45,441 nt of DNA, taken from NCBI GenBank assembly GCA_045128635.1, contig JBGVRS010000064.1:1-45441 (forward strand). Reading direction: 5' to 3'. The stretch's first letter is position 1, and every line of letters starts with the position of its first letter. A program made the position numbers and the translations under genes. The notes beneath the pieces are model-generated. The model worked only from the letters and a program-made list of their open reading frames with translations. It was not told the DNA's origin and made no database searches. Positions 1-9,092 of the stretch are shown piece by piece. The stretch is from HGM12587 sp045128635 (GTDB taxonomy: Bacteria; Bacillota; Clostridia; Lachnospirales; Lachnospiraceae).

Positions 1-1032
1 TTTGAAGAAAGAGGACTTCGTATTTTTGGACCTCGTAAAAATGCAGCGATTCTGGAAGGAAGTAAAGCATTTTCGAAAGATTTAATGAAAAAATACAATA
101 TTCCAACAGCTGCATATGAAAATTTTGATGATGCAGACAAAGCACTGGCTTATCTTGAAACAGCAAGCTTTCCAATCGTATTAAAAGCAGACGGACTTGC
201 TCTTGGTAAAGGTGTACTCATCTGCAATACATTAGAAGAAGCAAAAGAAGGCGTAAAATCCATTATGATGGATAAAGCTTTCGGCAGTGCCGGAAACCAG
301 ATGGTTATCGAAGAATTTATGACAGGTCGTGAAGTGTCTGTTTTAAGCTTCGTAGATGGCAATACAATTAAGATCATGACATCCGCTCAGGACCACAAAC
401 GTGCCATGGACGGAGATCAGGGATTAAATACAGGCGGTATGGGAACATTCTCCCCAAGCCCATTCTATACAGAAGAAATCGATGAATTCTGCCAGAAATA
501 CATCTATCAGGCGACTGTAGATGCTATGAAAGCAGAAGGAAGAGAATTCAAAGGTATTATTTTCTTCGGTTTAATGCTGACAGAAAAAGGACCAAGAGTC
601 TTAGAATATAACGCAAGATTTGGTGACCCTGAAACACAGGTTGTACTTCCAAGAATGAAAAACGATATCGTGGAAGTATTTGAAGCATGTGTAGACGGAA
701 CACTTGATCAGATTGAACTGGAATTTGAAGACAATGCAGCAGTTTGCATTGTACTTGCAAGTGCAGGATATCCTTTAAAATATGATAAAGGTCTTCCAAT
801 TTCCGGATTAGATACTTTCAAAGACAAAGACAGTTATTTTGTATTCCATGCAGGAACAAAATTTAACGAAGAGGGAACAATTGTTACGAATGGCGGACGT
901 GTATTAGGTGTCACAGCGACAGGTGCTACTTTAAAAGAAGCCAGAGCCAATGCATACGAAGCAACAAATTGGGTTACATTTGATAATAAATATTGCAGAA
1001 GTGACATTGGTAAGGCAATTGATGAAGCTTAA
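1..1032 (+). CDS. purD: Phosphoribosylamine--glycine ligase (GARS), 5'-truncated by the window
   Basis: The reading frame is open from base 1, so the gene begins upstream of the window. PurD joins phosphoribosylamine and glycine using ATP, the second step of de novo purine synthesis. The visible part covers the ATP-grasp region: GPRKNAAILEGSK before the first internal Met, then the nucleotide-binding segment VLKADGLALGKGV, the metal-binding segment LEYNARFGDPETQ, and the C-terminal domain ending in GKAIDEA. Only about the first 100 residues are missing relative to the usual length of roughly 420-430. The usual purine genes before it would lie off the left edge; purE and a purF-like gene occur much later in the window. 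Confidence 0.96.
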   Translation, partial: FEERGLRIFGPRKNAAILEGSKAFSKDLMKKYNIPTAAYENFDDADKALAYLETASFPIVLKADGLALGKGVLICNTLEEAKEGVKSIMMDKAFGSAGNQMVIEEFMTGREVSVLSFVDGNTIKIMTSAQDHKRAMDGDQGLNTGGMGTFSPSPFYTEEIDEFCQKYIYQATVDAMKAEGREFKGIIFFGLMLTEKGPRVLEYNARFGDPETQVVLPRMKNDIVEVFEACVDGTLDQIELEFEDNAAVCIVLASAGYPLKYDKGLPISGLDTFKDKDSYFVFHAGTKFNEEGTIVTNGGRVLGVTATGATLKEARANAYEATNWVTFDNKYCRSDIGKAIDEA

Positions 1033-1060
1033 TTCAGGCAAGAAAGGAATGTTGCCCTTT

Positions 1061-2161
1061 ATGACGAACAAATTAATAAAGAAAATGATGCTGGCAATGG
1101 TTGCTGCATTGTTTTTCTGTACCTCTCCATTAATGGTAAATGCCACACAGATGGAAGAAACCACATCCGATAATCCGCTGGGCTTTGAAATTGCAATTTT
1201 TGAATTTGAAGTTGTGGAAGAAGCTACACAGGAAGATATGCCGGTTGGATTTACTCTTGCCGACTATGAATATAATGGTGTGGCAATCAAAGCGGGATTT
1301 ACGGAAAATTCTGACATGATCTGTATCATGGGTAAGAATTTGGAAAATGGAAATCAGTATCGTTTTATTTATGATCCGGAACATGATATGTTCGTGCCAT
1401 ATTTTGGTACAGAGATTAAAAACGGTTACATTTATACCATTCCAATGTACGAAGATGCAGAGGTGCCTTATGGATTTGTAGAATCTTACTTTGTAATCCA
1501 GACTGTTCCGATGTTTACTTACATGCGTGAAGATGCGGAATTGACTCAGGAAGAAATCGCAGTAGGTTCTCTTTCAGAAGATAACTATCTTGTATTTCTG
1601 ATGATGGATGAAACCGGCAGAGAGGTTCATTATACCTATGACTTGGTTGATCGAACCTTCCAAAGAGCACTTCTTCAGAAAAAAGATGCTGAAAAAGTTA
1701 CAGAGTTAAACGAAACCATTGATAAATTGTCAGAAGAAATCGGAAAATTAAATGCAACTCATGCAGAACGCATGAATGGTCGTCTGACAGTCATTGGTGT
1801 CCTGATCGCAGCAGTTGTGATCATGGCTGGTATCATCGTGAATCTTATAATCAAAGTTTCGAAGCTGAAAAAAGGTGTAGTGCCTGTGGAGGAATCGGAC
1901 GAAGATGAGGAAGATGGAGATGAAGAGTCTACAGGAAAAGGATTTTTAGGATTCTTTAAGAAAAAAACAGAAGAATCTGAAGATGATGATTTGGAAGAAG
2001 ATTTCGAGGAAGATGAAGCAGAAATCGAAGAGAAACCTCGAAGAGTCTGGTTGAAAAAGTCTGAATCTAAAAATATCGAAGAACCAATAGAAGATTCTGT
2101 TGACGATATCGATGATGATGACGATCTGGAAATTCTTGATTTAGACTTGGATGATTTATAA
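1061..2161 (+). CDS. Secreted/type I membrane protein with acidic cytoplasmic tail, function unknown
   Basis: I do not recognise a named family. The start at 1061 is chosen because AAAGGA lies about 12 bases upstream and the protein then opens with a signal peptide (KK, hydrophobic MLAMVAALFFCTSPLMV, then a likely A-x-A-type cleavage near NATQ). About 180 residues of predicted extracellular domain follow, then a short coiled-coil-like segment (EKVTELNETIDKLSEEIGKL), one strong membrane helix (TVIGVLIAAVVIMAGIIV) and a cytoplasmic tail of about 100 residues very rich in Asp/Glu, ending in runs of Asp. It sits 28 bases after purD and is closed by a strong terminator. An alternative ATG at 1049 abuts the ribosome site and is less likely. 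The domain order is seen; any sensor or envelope role is inference. Confidence 0.8.
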   Translation: MTNKLIKKMMLAMVAALFFCTSPLMVNATQMEETTSDNPLGFEIAIFEFEVVEEATQEDMPVGFTLADYEYNGVAIKAGFTENSDMICIMGKNLENGNQYRFIYDPEHDMFVPYFGTEIKNGYIYTIPMYEDAEVPYGFVESYFVIQTVPMFTYMREDAELTQEEIAVGSLSEDNYLVFLMMDETGREVHYTYDLVDRTFQRALLQKKDAEKVTELNETIDKLSEEIGKLNATHAERMNGRLTVIGVLIAAVVIMAGIIVNLIIKVSKLKKGVVPVEESDEDEEDGDEESTGKGFLGFFKKKTEESEDDDLEEDFEEDEAEIEEKPRRVWLKKSESKNIEEPIEDSVDDIDDDDDLEILDLDLDDL

Positions 2162-2172
2162 GAAACTTAAGA

Positions 2173-2201
2173 GGCTGTGGCAGAAATGCCGCAGCCTTTT
2201 T
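2173..2201 (+). terminator. Rho-independent terminator after the acidic-tail membrane protein
   Basis: A 9-bp stem, GGCTGTGGC / GCCGCAGCC, with a 6-base loop is followed by TTTTT. It separates the upstream gene from clpC. Confidence 0.88.
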
Positions 2202-2209
2202 GCGTCTTG

Positions 2210-2238
2210 TTGCAAAAGTTAAGTGAAAATGGTAACAT
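2210..2238 (+). promoter_or_regulatory. Sigma-A-type promoter for clpC
   Basis: TTGCAA and TAACAT are separated by 17 bases and lie just after the terminator and 25 bases before the clpC start. I see no CtsR-type tandem heptads (GGTCAAA) or CIRCE palindrome around it, so heat control by those repressors is not supported here. Confidence 0.55.
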
Positions 2239-2263
2239 TAATAGATTAGGAGGCATGAATCTT

Positions 2264-4699
2264 ATGAAAGAACAATATACAGACAAGGCGAAACAAGTCT
2301 TAAAATATGCCAAAAAGATTTCAAAAACATTAGGACATTCTTATACAGGGACAGAACATATTTTACTGGGACTGATCAAACAGAAGGAGTCTTTAGCAGG
2401 CAGTGTACTGCAGGGATTTCATGTGGATGAAGCGAAGGTATTAGATTATATTGATCAGCTCATTGCACCGGTGGAACTGACAACTTTAAAGCAGAAGGAA
2501 GGCTATACACCAAGAGCTGAAAAAATCTTAGAAGATGCAAGAATGGAAGCTGACAGATTTCATGAAAAAAAAGTCGGAACAGAGCATTTGCTCATTGCAA
2601 TTTTGAAAGATTTTGAATGTATTGCTGCAAAGCTTTTAAAAACTTTAAATATCAATGCCAGAGATATCTATATGGAAGTTTTAAATTCCATGGGCGAGGA
2701 TGGAAAGACTTACAGAGAAGAACAGGCCAAAGAAAATCAGATGAGAGAAAAAGGTTCTTCTTTAGAACAGTACAGCCGTGACTTGACAACACTGGCAGAA
2801 AAGAACCAGTTAGATCCTGTCATTGGGAGAAAAGACGAGATTAAACGTCTGATTCAGATTTTAAGCAGAAGAACCAAAAATAATCCATGCCTTGTAGGAG
2901 AGCCAGGAGTAGGAAAGAGCGCCATTGTGGAAGGTCTTGCTCAGGCAATCGTGGCAGGAAATGTACCGGAAAGCATTCAGACGAAGAGACTGATCATGCT
3001 TGATCTGACTTCTATGGTTGCAGGAACCAAATACCGCGGGGAATTTGAAGAACGTATCAAAACGGTCATTGATGAAGTACGTCTGAATGGAAATCTGTTA
3101 TTATTCATTGATGAAATTCATACAATGATTGGAGCCGGCGGTGCAGAAGGTGCCATGGATGCTTCCAATATATTAAAACCATATCTTTCCAGAGGGGAAA
3201 TTCAGCTCATTGGTGCCACCACCATGGAAGAATACCGCAAATATATTGAAAAGGATCCTGCGTTAGAGCGAAGATTCCAGCCGGTATCGGTGGAAGAGCC
3301 GACAGAAGAAATGACAGTAAAAATTTTGGAAGGTTTAAGACCGGCTTTTGAAGAACATCATCAGGTAAGTATTACTGATGAAGCCCTTGTGGCAGCCACA
3401 AAGCTTTCTGAAAGATACATTAACGATAGATTTTTGCCTGACAAAGCCATTGATGTGATGGATGAAGCAGCGGCAAAAGTGCGTCTTGGCAGTGTGAAAA
3501 AAGAAGCCAATGATCATGTGGCTGAGGAGAGATTAAAAGAATTAACAGAGCTTCGAGAAGCAAAGATTTTTGCAGAAGAATATGAAGAAGCAAAGGCTTT
3601 GAAAGAAGAAATCACAGCGTTGGAAGCTAAAATTGAAAAAGAAAAGAAAGCTTCCGGGCGTGGCAAAAAGAATTTACAGGTTCTGGAAAGTGACGTAGAA
3701 GCAGTGATTTCAAACTGGACGAAGATTCCAATTGAGAAACTTGCAGCAAAAGAGTCTGAAAGACTAAAAAATTTAGAAACAATTCTTCACAGAAGAGTGG
3801 TAGGGCAGGATGAAGCGGTAATCGCGGTGTCAAAGGCAGTAAAACGTGGTCGTATCGGTTTAAAAGACCCAAAACGTCCAATTGGTTCCTTCCTTTTCTT
3901 GGGACCAACCGGTGTTGGTAAAACAGAACTCTCCAAAGCATTGGCAGAAGTGCTTTTTGGCAGTGAAAATTCCATGATTCGTGTTGATATGTCGGAATAT
4001 ATGGAAAAACACAGTGTCTCTAAAATGATTGGTTCACCGCCTGGTTATGTAGGCCATGATGATGGCGGTCAGTTGAGTGAAAAAGTGCGCAGAAACCCAT
4101 ATTCCGTCATTTTGTTTGATGAAATTGAAAAGGCACATCCGGATGTATTTAATATTTTACTTCAGGTACTGGATGATGGCCGTATCACAGACTCACAGGG
4201 GCGTGTGGTAGACTTTAAAAATACAGTCATCATTATGACTTCCAATGCAGGAGCAAATGCAATCATTTCTCCGAAAAAGCTTGGCTTTGGTGCGAAAGAA
4301 GATGCGAAAGCAGATTATGAACGCATGAAATCTGGTGTGATGGAAGAAGTAAAACGTATTTTTAAACCGGAATTTTTAAACCGAATTGATGATATGATCG
4401 TGTTCCATACATTGAAAGAGGAACATTTAAAGAAAATTGTAGGTCTGTTACAGAAAGAATTATCCAAACGCTGTAAAGAACAGATGGGAATTGAACTGGT
4501 ATTTAGAAGCACTGTGAAAAATCTCATTGTGGAAGAAGGCAAGGATGAAAAATATGGTGCCAGACCGTTAAAACGTGCAATGCAGACAAAAGTGGAAGAT
4601 GCATTGACTGATGAAATCTTAAGTGGAAATGTAAAAGCCGGAGATACGGTCTCAGTAGGTGTCAACGGTAAAAAATGTGTTTTCCATGTAAAGAATTAA
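2264..4699 (+). CDS. clpC: ATP-dependent Clp protease ATP-binding subunit ClpC
   Basis: ClpC is a two-ring AAA+ unfoldase that feeds proteins to ClpP. The chosen start (811 residues) follows TAGGAGG by 10 bases; a longer in-frame opening has no such site. The N-terminal Clp repeat domain is seen (SYTGTEHILLGL and VGTEHLLIAIL), then the first AAA module with Walker A GEPGVGKS and Walker B LLLFIDEIH, a UVR-like coiled middle segment (FAEEYEEAKALKEEI), and the second AAA module with Walker A GPTGVGKT. A LGF tripeptide (KKLGFGAKED) fits the ClpP-docking loop. It is followed 12 bases later by radA, a pairing common in Firmicutes. The adaptor genes mcsA/mcsB and ctsR, which sit with clpC in bacilli, are absent. 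Confidence 0.97.
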   Translation: MKEQYTDKAKQVLKYAKKISKTLGHSYTGTEHILLGLIKQKESLAGSVLQGFHVDEAKVLDYIDQLIAPVELTTLKQKEGYTPRAEKILEDARMEADRFHEKKVGTEHLLIAILKDFECIAAKLLKTLNINARDIYMEVLNSMGEDGKTYREEQAKENQMREKGSSLEQYSRDLTTLAEKNQLDPVIGRKDEIKRLIQILSRRTKNNPCLVGEPGVGKSAIVEGLAQAIVAGNVPESIQTKRLIMLDLTSMVAGTKYRGEFEERIKTVIDEVRLNGNLLLFIDEIHTMIGAGGAEGAMDASNILKPYLSRGEIQLIGATTMEEYRKYIEKDPALERRFQPVSVEEPTEEMTVKILEGLRPAFEEHHQVSITDEALVAATKLSERYINDRFLPDKAIDVMDEAAAKVRLGSVKKEANDHVAEERLKELTELREAKIFAEEYEEAKALKEEITALEAKIEKEKKASGRGKKNLQVLESDVEAVISNWTKIPIEKLAAKESERLKNLETILHRRVVGQDEAVIAVSKAVKRGRIGLKDPKRPIGSFLFLGPTGVGKTELSKALAEVLFGSENSMIRVDMSEYMEKHSVSKMIGSPPGYVGHDDGGQLSEKVRRNPYSVILFDEIEKAHPDVFNILLQVLDDGRITDSQGRVVDFKNTVIIMTSNAGANAIISPKKLGFGAKEDAKADYERMKSGVMEEVKRIFKPEFLNRIDDMIVFHTLKEEHLKKIVGLLQKELSKRCKEQMGIELVFRSTVKNLIVEEGKDEKYGARPLKRAMQTKVEDALTDEILSGNVKAGDTVSVGVNGKKCVFHVKN

Positions 4700-4711
4700 C
4701 AAGGAGAAACT

Positions 4712-6076
4712 ATGGCAAAAGCAAAATCCAATGTATTTTTTTGTCAGGAATGTGGATATGAATCTTCAAAATGGATGGGACAGTGTCCGGGATGCCGTGC
4801 ATGGAACAGTTTTGTGGAAGAAACGGTGGTAAAAACTTCCGGAAAAACTTCTTCCCGTACCCTTGGAACTGCGGCGAAACCGGTTACCTTAGAAGAGATT
4901 GAAACTTCGGAAACAGAGCGCATCAGCTCTGGTATGGCGGAATTAGACCGTGTGCTTGGCGGTGGAATTGTTCCGGGGTCTCTTGTGCTGGTAGGCGGTG
5001 ATCCGGGAATTGGAAAATCCACGATTCTCTTACAGGTGTGTAAAAATCTTGCGGCAGCAGGTGTTTCTACACTATATGTATCAGGAGAAGAATCCTTAAA
5101 ACAGATTAAAATGCGTGCAGCAAGGATTGGTTCTTTTACCAATGATGTGAAATTTATGTGTGAGACCAGTCTTGCAGAAATTGAAGGCACGATTACAAAA
5201 GAAAAACCAAAGGTTGTGATTATTGACTCTATTCAGACCATGTGTAACGAAGAAATATCTTCTGCACCAGGAAGTGTATCACAGGTTCGTGAATCAACAT
5301 CGGTATTGATGCAGCTTGCAAAAAAGCAGGGAGTTATGATCTTTATTGTTGGTCATGTGACCAAAGAAGGTACCGTAGCAGGGCCGAGAGTGCTGGAGCA
5401 TATGGTAGATACGGTATTGTATTTTGAAGGTGACCGCCATGCAGCATACCGAATTCTTCGAGGAGTCAAAAACCGATTTGGCTCTACCAACGAAATCGGT
5501 GTATTTGAAATGTGTGAAAATGGTCTTTCAGAGGTTGCCAATCCATCAGAATATATGCTAAGCGGCAGACCGGAGAATGCATCCGGTTCTGTGGTTGCCT
5601 GTTCTATGGAAGGAACCAGACCAATTTTAATTGAAATTCAGTCTTTGGTGTGCAGAACCAGTTTTGGTATTCCTAGAAGAACAGCAGCAGGGACAGATTT
5701 TAACCGTGTAAATCTCCTTCTGGCAGTGTTGGAAAAACGCTTAAATATGCCGTTATCTTCCTGTGATGCCTATATTAATATTGCAGGTGGTATCCGAATG
5801 AACGAGCCTGCCATTGATCTTGCCATGGTTCTTGCAATCATTTCCAGTTATCAGGATAAACCGATTGATGAGAAAACCATTGTGTTTGGAGAAGTTGGTT
5901 TAAGTGGTGAAGTTCGTGCAGTCACACAGGCGGCCCAACGTGTGATGGAAGCGAAAAAACTTGGTTTTCATAGAGTGATTTTACCGAAAGTATCGGCAGA
6001 TGCTATGGAACCTGTAGAGGGTATTCAGCTTGTAGGAGTTGCAACTGTATTGGATGCAATGAGGAGCATTTCTTAA
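4712..6076 (+). CDS. radA: DNA repair protein RadA/Sms
   Basis: RadA is a RecA-like ATPase that promotes branch migration during recombination. All family parts are visible: an N-terminal zinc finger (CQECGYESSKWMGQCPGC), Walker A GGDPGIGKST, the RadA-specific KNRFG motif, and a C-terminal Lon-protease-like domain. Length (454) is normal. AAGGAG lies 6 bases before the ATG. It lies 12 bases after clpC and is probably co-transcribed with it. No clear terminator follows; the next gene has a separate leader region. Confidence 0.97.
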   Translation: MAKAKSNVFFCQECGYESSKWMGQCPGCRAWNSFVEETVVKTSGKTSSRTLGTAAKPVTLEEIETSETERISSGMAELDRVLGGGIVPGSLVLVGGDPGIGKSTILLQVCKNLAAAGVSTLYVSGEESLKQIKMRAARIGSFTNDVKFMCETSLAEIEGTITKEKPKVVIIDSIQTMCNEEISSAPGSVSQVRESTSVLMQLAKKQGVMIFIVGHVTKEGTVAGPRVLEHMVDTVLYFEGDRHAAYRILRGVKNRFGSTNEIGVFEMCENGLSEVANPSEYMLSGRPENASGSVVACSMEGTRPILIEIQSLVCRTSFGIPRRTAAGTDFNRVNLLLAVLEKRLNMPLSSCDAYINIAGGIRMNEPAIDLAMVLAIISSYQDKPIDEKTIVFGEVGLSGEVRAVTQAAQRVMEAKKLGFHRVILPKVSADAMEPVEGIQLVGVATVLDAMRSIS

Positions 6077-6111
6077 TAATTTTCAAACTTTTTTAATAAG
6101 AAAAACACAGA

Positions 6112-6175
6112 TTCGTCACAAAACATTGATAGACTAAAAGCACAAAAGTAGGAAATTAATAGAAATTGTGACGAA
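6112..6175 (+). promoter_or_regulatory. 10-bp exact inverted repeat in the leader of the HtrA-type protease gene
   Basis: TTCGTCACAA at 6112-6121 is repeated exactly in inverted form, TTGTGACGAA, at 6166-6175. The right arm overlaps the first bases of the ribosome site AAAGGAG (6174-6180). The arms are 44 bases apart. This could be a DNA operator or, in the mRNA, a long-range stem that limits access to the ribosome site. I could not find a convincing promoter in the interval. Confidence 0.5.
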
Positions 6176-6186
6176 AGGAGTATATT

Positions 6187-7545
6187 ATGAGTGAATATAG
6201 ATTTACAGGACCATTTTATAATGATAATGAAGAACGAAAATATGAAAGTAACTATACCGAATATAGAAGCGAACCTGTAACACCACCGGTGGAAGAACCT
6301 AAAAAGAAAAAAGGCGGATTTGGAAAGACAATTTTAAAGACAATCTGCATTGCACTAATTGCAGGACTTGTAGGCGGAGGCGCATTTTTAGGCGTATTAT
6401 ATGTAGGCCATGATGTGCTGGGAATTGGTGAAGCGGAAGAAACTGTCACAGAAATTCAGAAAGCGGAACCGAGTCAAAATTTTGCAACAACCGTGAATAA
6501 CAGCATTGATGTATCTGCGATTGCAGAAAAGGCCATGCCATCGGTAGTGTCTATTAATAACAAGGGTGTGCAGGAAATCAGAAGCTGGTTTGGTACTTAT
6601 CAGCAGGAAACAAGCGGCAGCGGTTCAGGTATCATCATTGGTGAAAATGAAACAGAACTTTTAATCGTAACAAATTACCATGTAGTAGCAGATTCTACAG
6701 AGTTAAGTGTTTATTTTAGTTTTGATGAAGCAGCAGAAACTTCAGATGGTGAAGCTGAAAATGTAGTTAGCGCAAAAATCAAAGGATATGATTCACAAAA
6801 AGACCTTGCAGTGATTTCTGTAAAGCTAAGTGATATTCCAAATGATGCTAAAAAGAAGATTGTAATTGCAAGCATCGGGGATTCTTCTACACTGAAAGTA
6901 GGAGAACAGGTGGTAGCAATTGGGAATGCATTGGGATATGGACAGTCTGTAACAACAGGAATTGTCAGTGCATTGAACCGTGAAGTGACTTTAACAGCAA
7001 CAAACGGTGAAACAATCTCTAACCAGTTAATTCAGACAGATGCAGCAATTAACCCTGGAAACAGTGGCGGCGCTCTGTTAAATATGAAAGGTGAAGTCGT
7101 AGGAATTAACTCAGCAAAATTAGCTGCCCAGGAAGTAGAAGGTATAGGATATGCAATTCCAATTACAGCAGTAGAATCTATTATTGGCGACCTGATGAAT
7201 AAGGAAACCCGTGATAAAGTGGATTCTGAAAAGGCAGGTTATCTTGGAATTGAATGTTTAAGTGTAACTTCTGACGTTGCAGCAGCTTATGATCTTCCGA
7301 TGGGATGCTACGTAAAGAATGTTGTAAAGGGAAGTGCAGCTGAAAAAGCCGGTATTCAGGCTGGCGATGTTATCGTAAAACTGGATGGAAGCAGCATTGC
7401 AAGTGATACAGAACTTGTAGAAGGCTTGAAGTATTATGAAGCCGGTGAAGAAGTGGAAATTGTTGTAAAAACAAGAGAATCCGGATACGAAGAACAAACA
7501 TTTACTGTTATTCTTGGAAGTAGAAAAGCAGCTGGTCTCGACTAA
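6187..7545 (+). CDS. Membrane-anchored trypsin-like serine protease with PDZ domain (HtrA/DegP family)
   Basis: A quality-control protease acting outside the membrane. Domain order: a 45-residue cytoplasmic leader rich in Glu, Tyr and Pro, one membrane helix at about 49-75, a linker, the trypsin-like domain at about 112-340 and a C-terminal PDZ domain at about 345-445. The catalytic triad is intact: His165 in NYHVV, Asp206 in KDLAV and Ser293 in GNSGG. ACGAAAGGAG precedes the ATG. Architecture matches the HtrA/HtrB/YycK group of Firmicutes; which paralogue it is cannot be told from sequence alone. A strong terminator follows, so it forms a single-gene unit. Its leader carries a perfect 10-bp inverted repeat. 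Confidence 0.94.
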   Translation: MSEYRFTGPFYNDNEERKYESNYTEYRSEPVTPPVEEPKKKKGGFGKTILKTICIALIAGLVGGGAFLGVLYVGHDVLGIGEAEETVTEIQKAEPSQNFATTVNNSIDVSAIAEKAMPSVVSINNKGVQEIRSWFGTYQQETSGSGSGIIIGENETELLIVTNYHVVADSTELSVYFSFDEAAETSDGEAENVVSAKIKGYDSQKDLAVISVKLSDIPNDAKKKIVIASIGDSSTLKVGEQVVAIGNALGYGQSVTTGIVSALNREVTLTATNGETISNQLIQTDAAINPGNSGGALLNMKGEVVGINSAKLAAQEVEGIGYAIPITAVESIIGDLMNKETRDKVDSEKAGYLGIECLSVTSDVAAAYDLPMGCYVKNVVKGSAAEKAGIQAGDVIVKLDGSSIASDTELVEGLKYYEAGEEVEIVVKTRESGYEEQTFTVILGSRKAAGLD

Positions 7546-7576
7546 TTAAAAAATCTAAAAATTTCATGAACAATTC

Positions 7577-7606
7577 AAAGGGGTATAGGCATCTATACCC
7601 CTTTTG
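7577..7606 (+). terminator. Rho-independent terminator after the HtrA-type gene
   Basis: A 9-bp stem GGGGTATAG / CTATACCCC with loop GCAT is flanked by AAA on the left and TTTT on the right. Confidence 0.92.
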
Positions 7607-7649
7607 TGATAAGATAAGGCGGTAGATTTACAGAGAGGTAGATGAAAGA

Positions 7650-9074
7650 ATGACAGAAGATTTTAGAGAAATCAAGGATGTTGTAGAAATAGAAGACGAT
7701 ACAACAGAGGATGAGTACGAAAAATATTGTTTCGTATGCAGACGACCTGAGAGTAAAACCGGAAAAATGATTACCATGATGGAAGGGATGTATATTTGCC
7801 CTGACTGTATGCAAAAAACAATGGATGCAGTGAGTGCAAGCCCTTTAAATCTTGATAAATATACAGAAAAAAGCGATGATCTGGAGATGCCAAAAGGACC
7901 AAATATCAGCATGATTAATCTGGCTGATTTACAGGGGCTTATGTCTCCAAGAAAGAAAGTGAAAAAGAAAAAGGCGGATAAAAAACCTGCCATTGACTTA
8001 AAAGATATTCCGGCACCGCATAAAATTAAGGCGCAGCTGGATGAATATGTGATTGGACAGGAACATGCGAAAAAGGCTATTTCCGTAGCAGTTTATAATC
8101 ATTATAAACGTGTTGCAACCAATACCATGGACAGCATTGAAATTGAAAAATCCAACATTTTAATGATTGGACCGACAGGCTGCGGTAAGACATATCTTGT
8201 AAAAACGTTAGCAAAACTTCTGGATGTGCCATTGGCGATTGCAGATGCTACCACACTGACAGAGGCAGGTTACATTGGTGATGACATTGAAAGCGTTGTT
8301 TCTAAGCTTTTAGCGGCAGCTGACAATGATGTGGAAAAAGCAGAGAGAGGAATCATTTTCATTGATGAAATTGATAAAATTGGTAAGAAGAAAAACCAAA
8401 ACCAGCGAGATGTCAATGGAGAAGCGGTTCAGCAGGGGCTTTTAAAACTATTGGAAGGTGCGGAGGTAGATGTGCCTGTAGGTTCTAACAGCAAGAATGG
8501 CATGGTTCCAATGGAAACTGTGGATACAAGAAATATTTTATTTATCTGTGGCGGTGCATTTCCAGGCATGGAAGACATTATCAAAGAACGACTGAACAAA
8601 CAGTCTTCTATCGGATTTAATGCGGACTTGAAGGATAAATATGATAATGATAAGAACATTTTACAGAAGGTAACTGTTGCGGACGTGAAAACATTTGGTA
8701 TGATTCCTGAATTTATCGGTCGTCTTCCGGTGCTGCTGTCTTTAGAGGCGCTGACCAAGGATATGCTTGTAAAAATTTTGCAGGAACCAAAGAATGCGAT
8801 TTTAAAGCAGTATAAAAAGCTGTTGGAGTTAGATGAAGTAGAACTTTTATTTAATGACGATTCTCTGGAAGCCATTGCCGAAAAAGCCATGGAAAAGGAT
8901 ACAGGTGCCAGAGCGCTTCGCGCGATTATCGAAGAATTTATGCTGGATATCATGTATGAAATTCCAAAGGATGACAACATTGGACGTGTGACGATCACAA
9001 GAGAATACATTGAGCATACCGGTGGACCAATCATTGAAATGCGTGGTACGAAGGTACTCGAACAGAAAAATTAG
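7650..9074 (+). CDS. ClpX-like AAA+ unfoldase with zinc-binding domain and altered RKH loop
   Basis: The protein (474 residues) has a ClpX-type zinc finger at about 28-55 (CFVC and CPDC) preceded by an acidic extension, a Lys-rich linker, then the AAA+ core: Walker A GPTGCGKT, Walker B IIFIDEIDKI, pore loop GYIG and the ClpP-docking tripeptide IGF (SSIGFNAD). So it should still partner ClpP. The region that in ClpX carries the RKH substrate-recognition triplet aligns without gaps but reads SKN. Typical ClpX is about 410-430 residues and usually sits beside clpP, which is not here, so this is probably a second ClpX (inference). It follows a terminator and is 18 bases before dapF. Confidence 0.9.
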   Translation: MTEDFREIKDVVEIEDDTTEDEYEKYCFVCRRPESKTGKMITMMEGMYICPDCMQKTMDAVSASPLNLDKYTEKSDDLEMPKGPNISMINLADLQGLMSPRKKVKKKKADKKPAIDLKDIPAPHKIKAQLDEYVIGQEHAKKAISVAVYNHYKRVATNTMDSIEIEKSNILMIGPTGCGKTYLVKTLAKLLDVPLAIADATTLTEAGYIGDDIESVVSKLLAAADNDVEKAERGIIFIDEIDKIGKKKNQNQRDVNGEAVQQGLLKLLEGAEVDVPVGSNSKNGMVPMETVDTRNILFICGGAFPGMEDIIKERLNKQSSIGFNADLKDKYDNDKNILQKVTVADVKTFGMIPEFIGRLPVLLSLEALTKDMLVKILQEPKNAILKQYKKLLELDEVELLFNDDSLEAIAEKAMEKDTGARALRAIIEEFMLDIMYEIPKDDNIGRVTITREYIEHTGGPIIEMRGTKVLEQKN

Positions 9075-9092
9075 CAAAAGAGGAAGAATGTT

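Noticed and set aside
2177..2263. Longer ClpC reading frame starting at 2177
   Set aside because: Its first bases lie within the upstream terminator; a perfect ribosome site and family-typical N-terminus place the start at 2264.
2202..2263. CtsR or HrcA (CIRCE) operator before clpC
   Set aside because: No GGTCAAA tandem heptads and no TTAGCACTC-N9-GAGTGCTAA palindrome are present.
4315..4665. Long antisense frames inside clpC and other genes
   Set aside because: They lie fully within well-identified genes, have no ribosome sites and give low-complexity or unrecognisable proteins.
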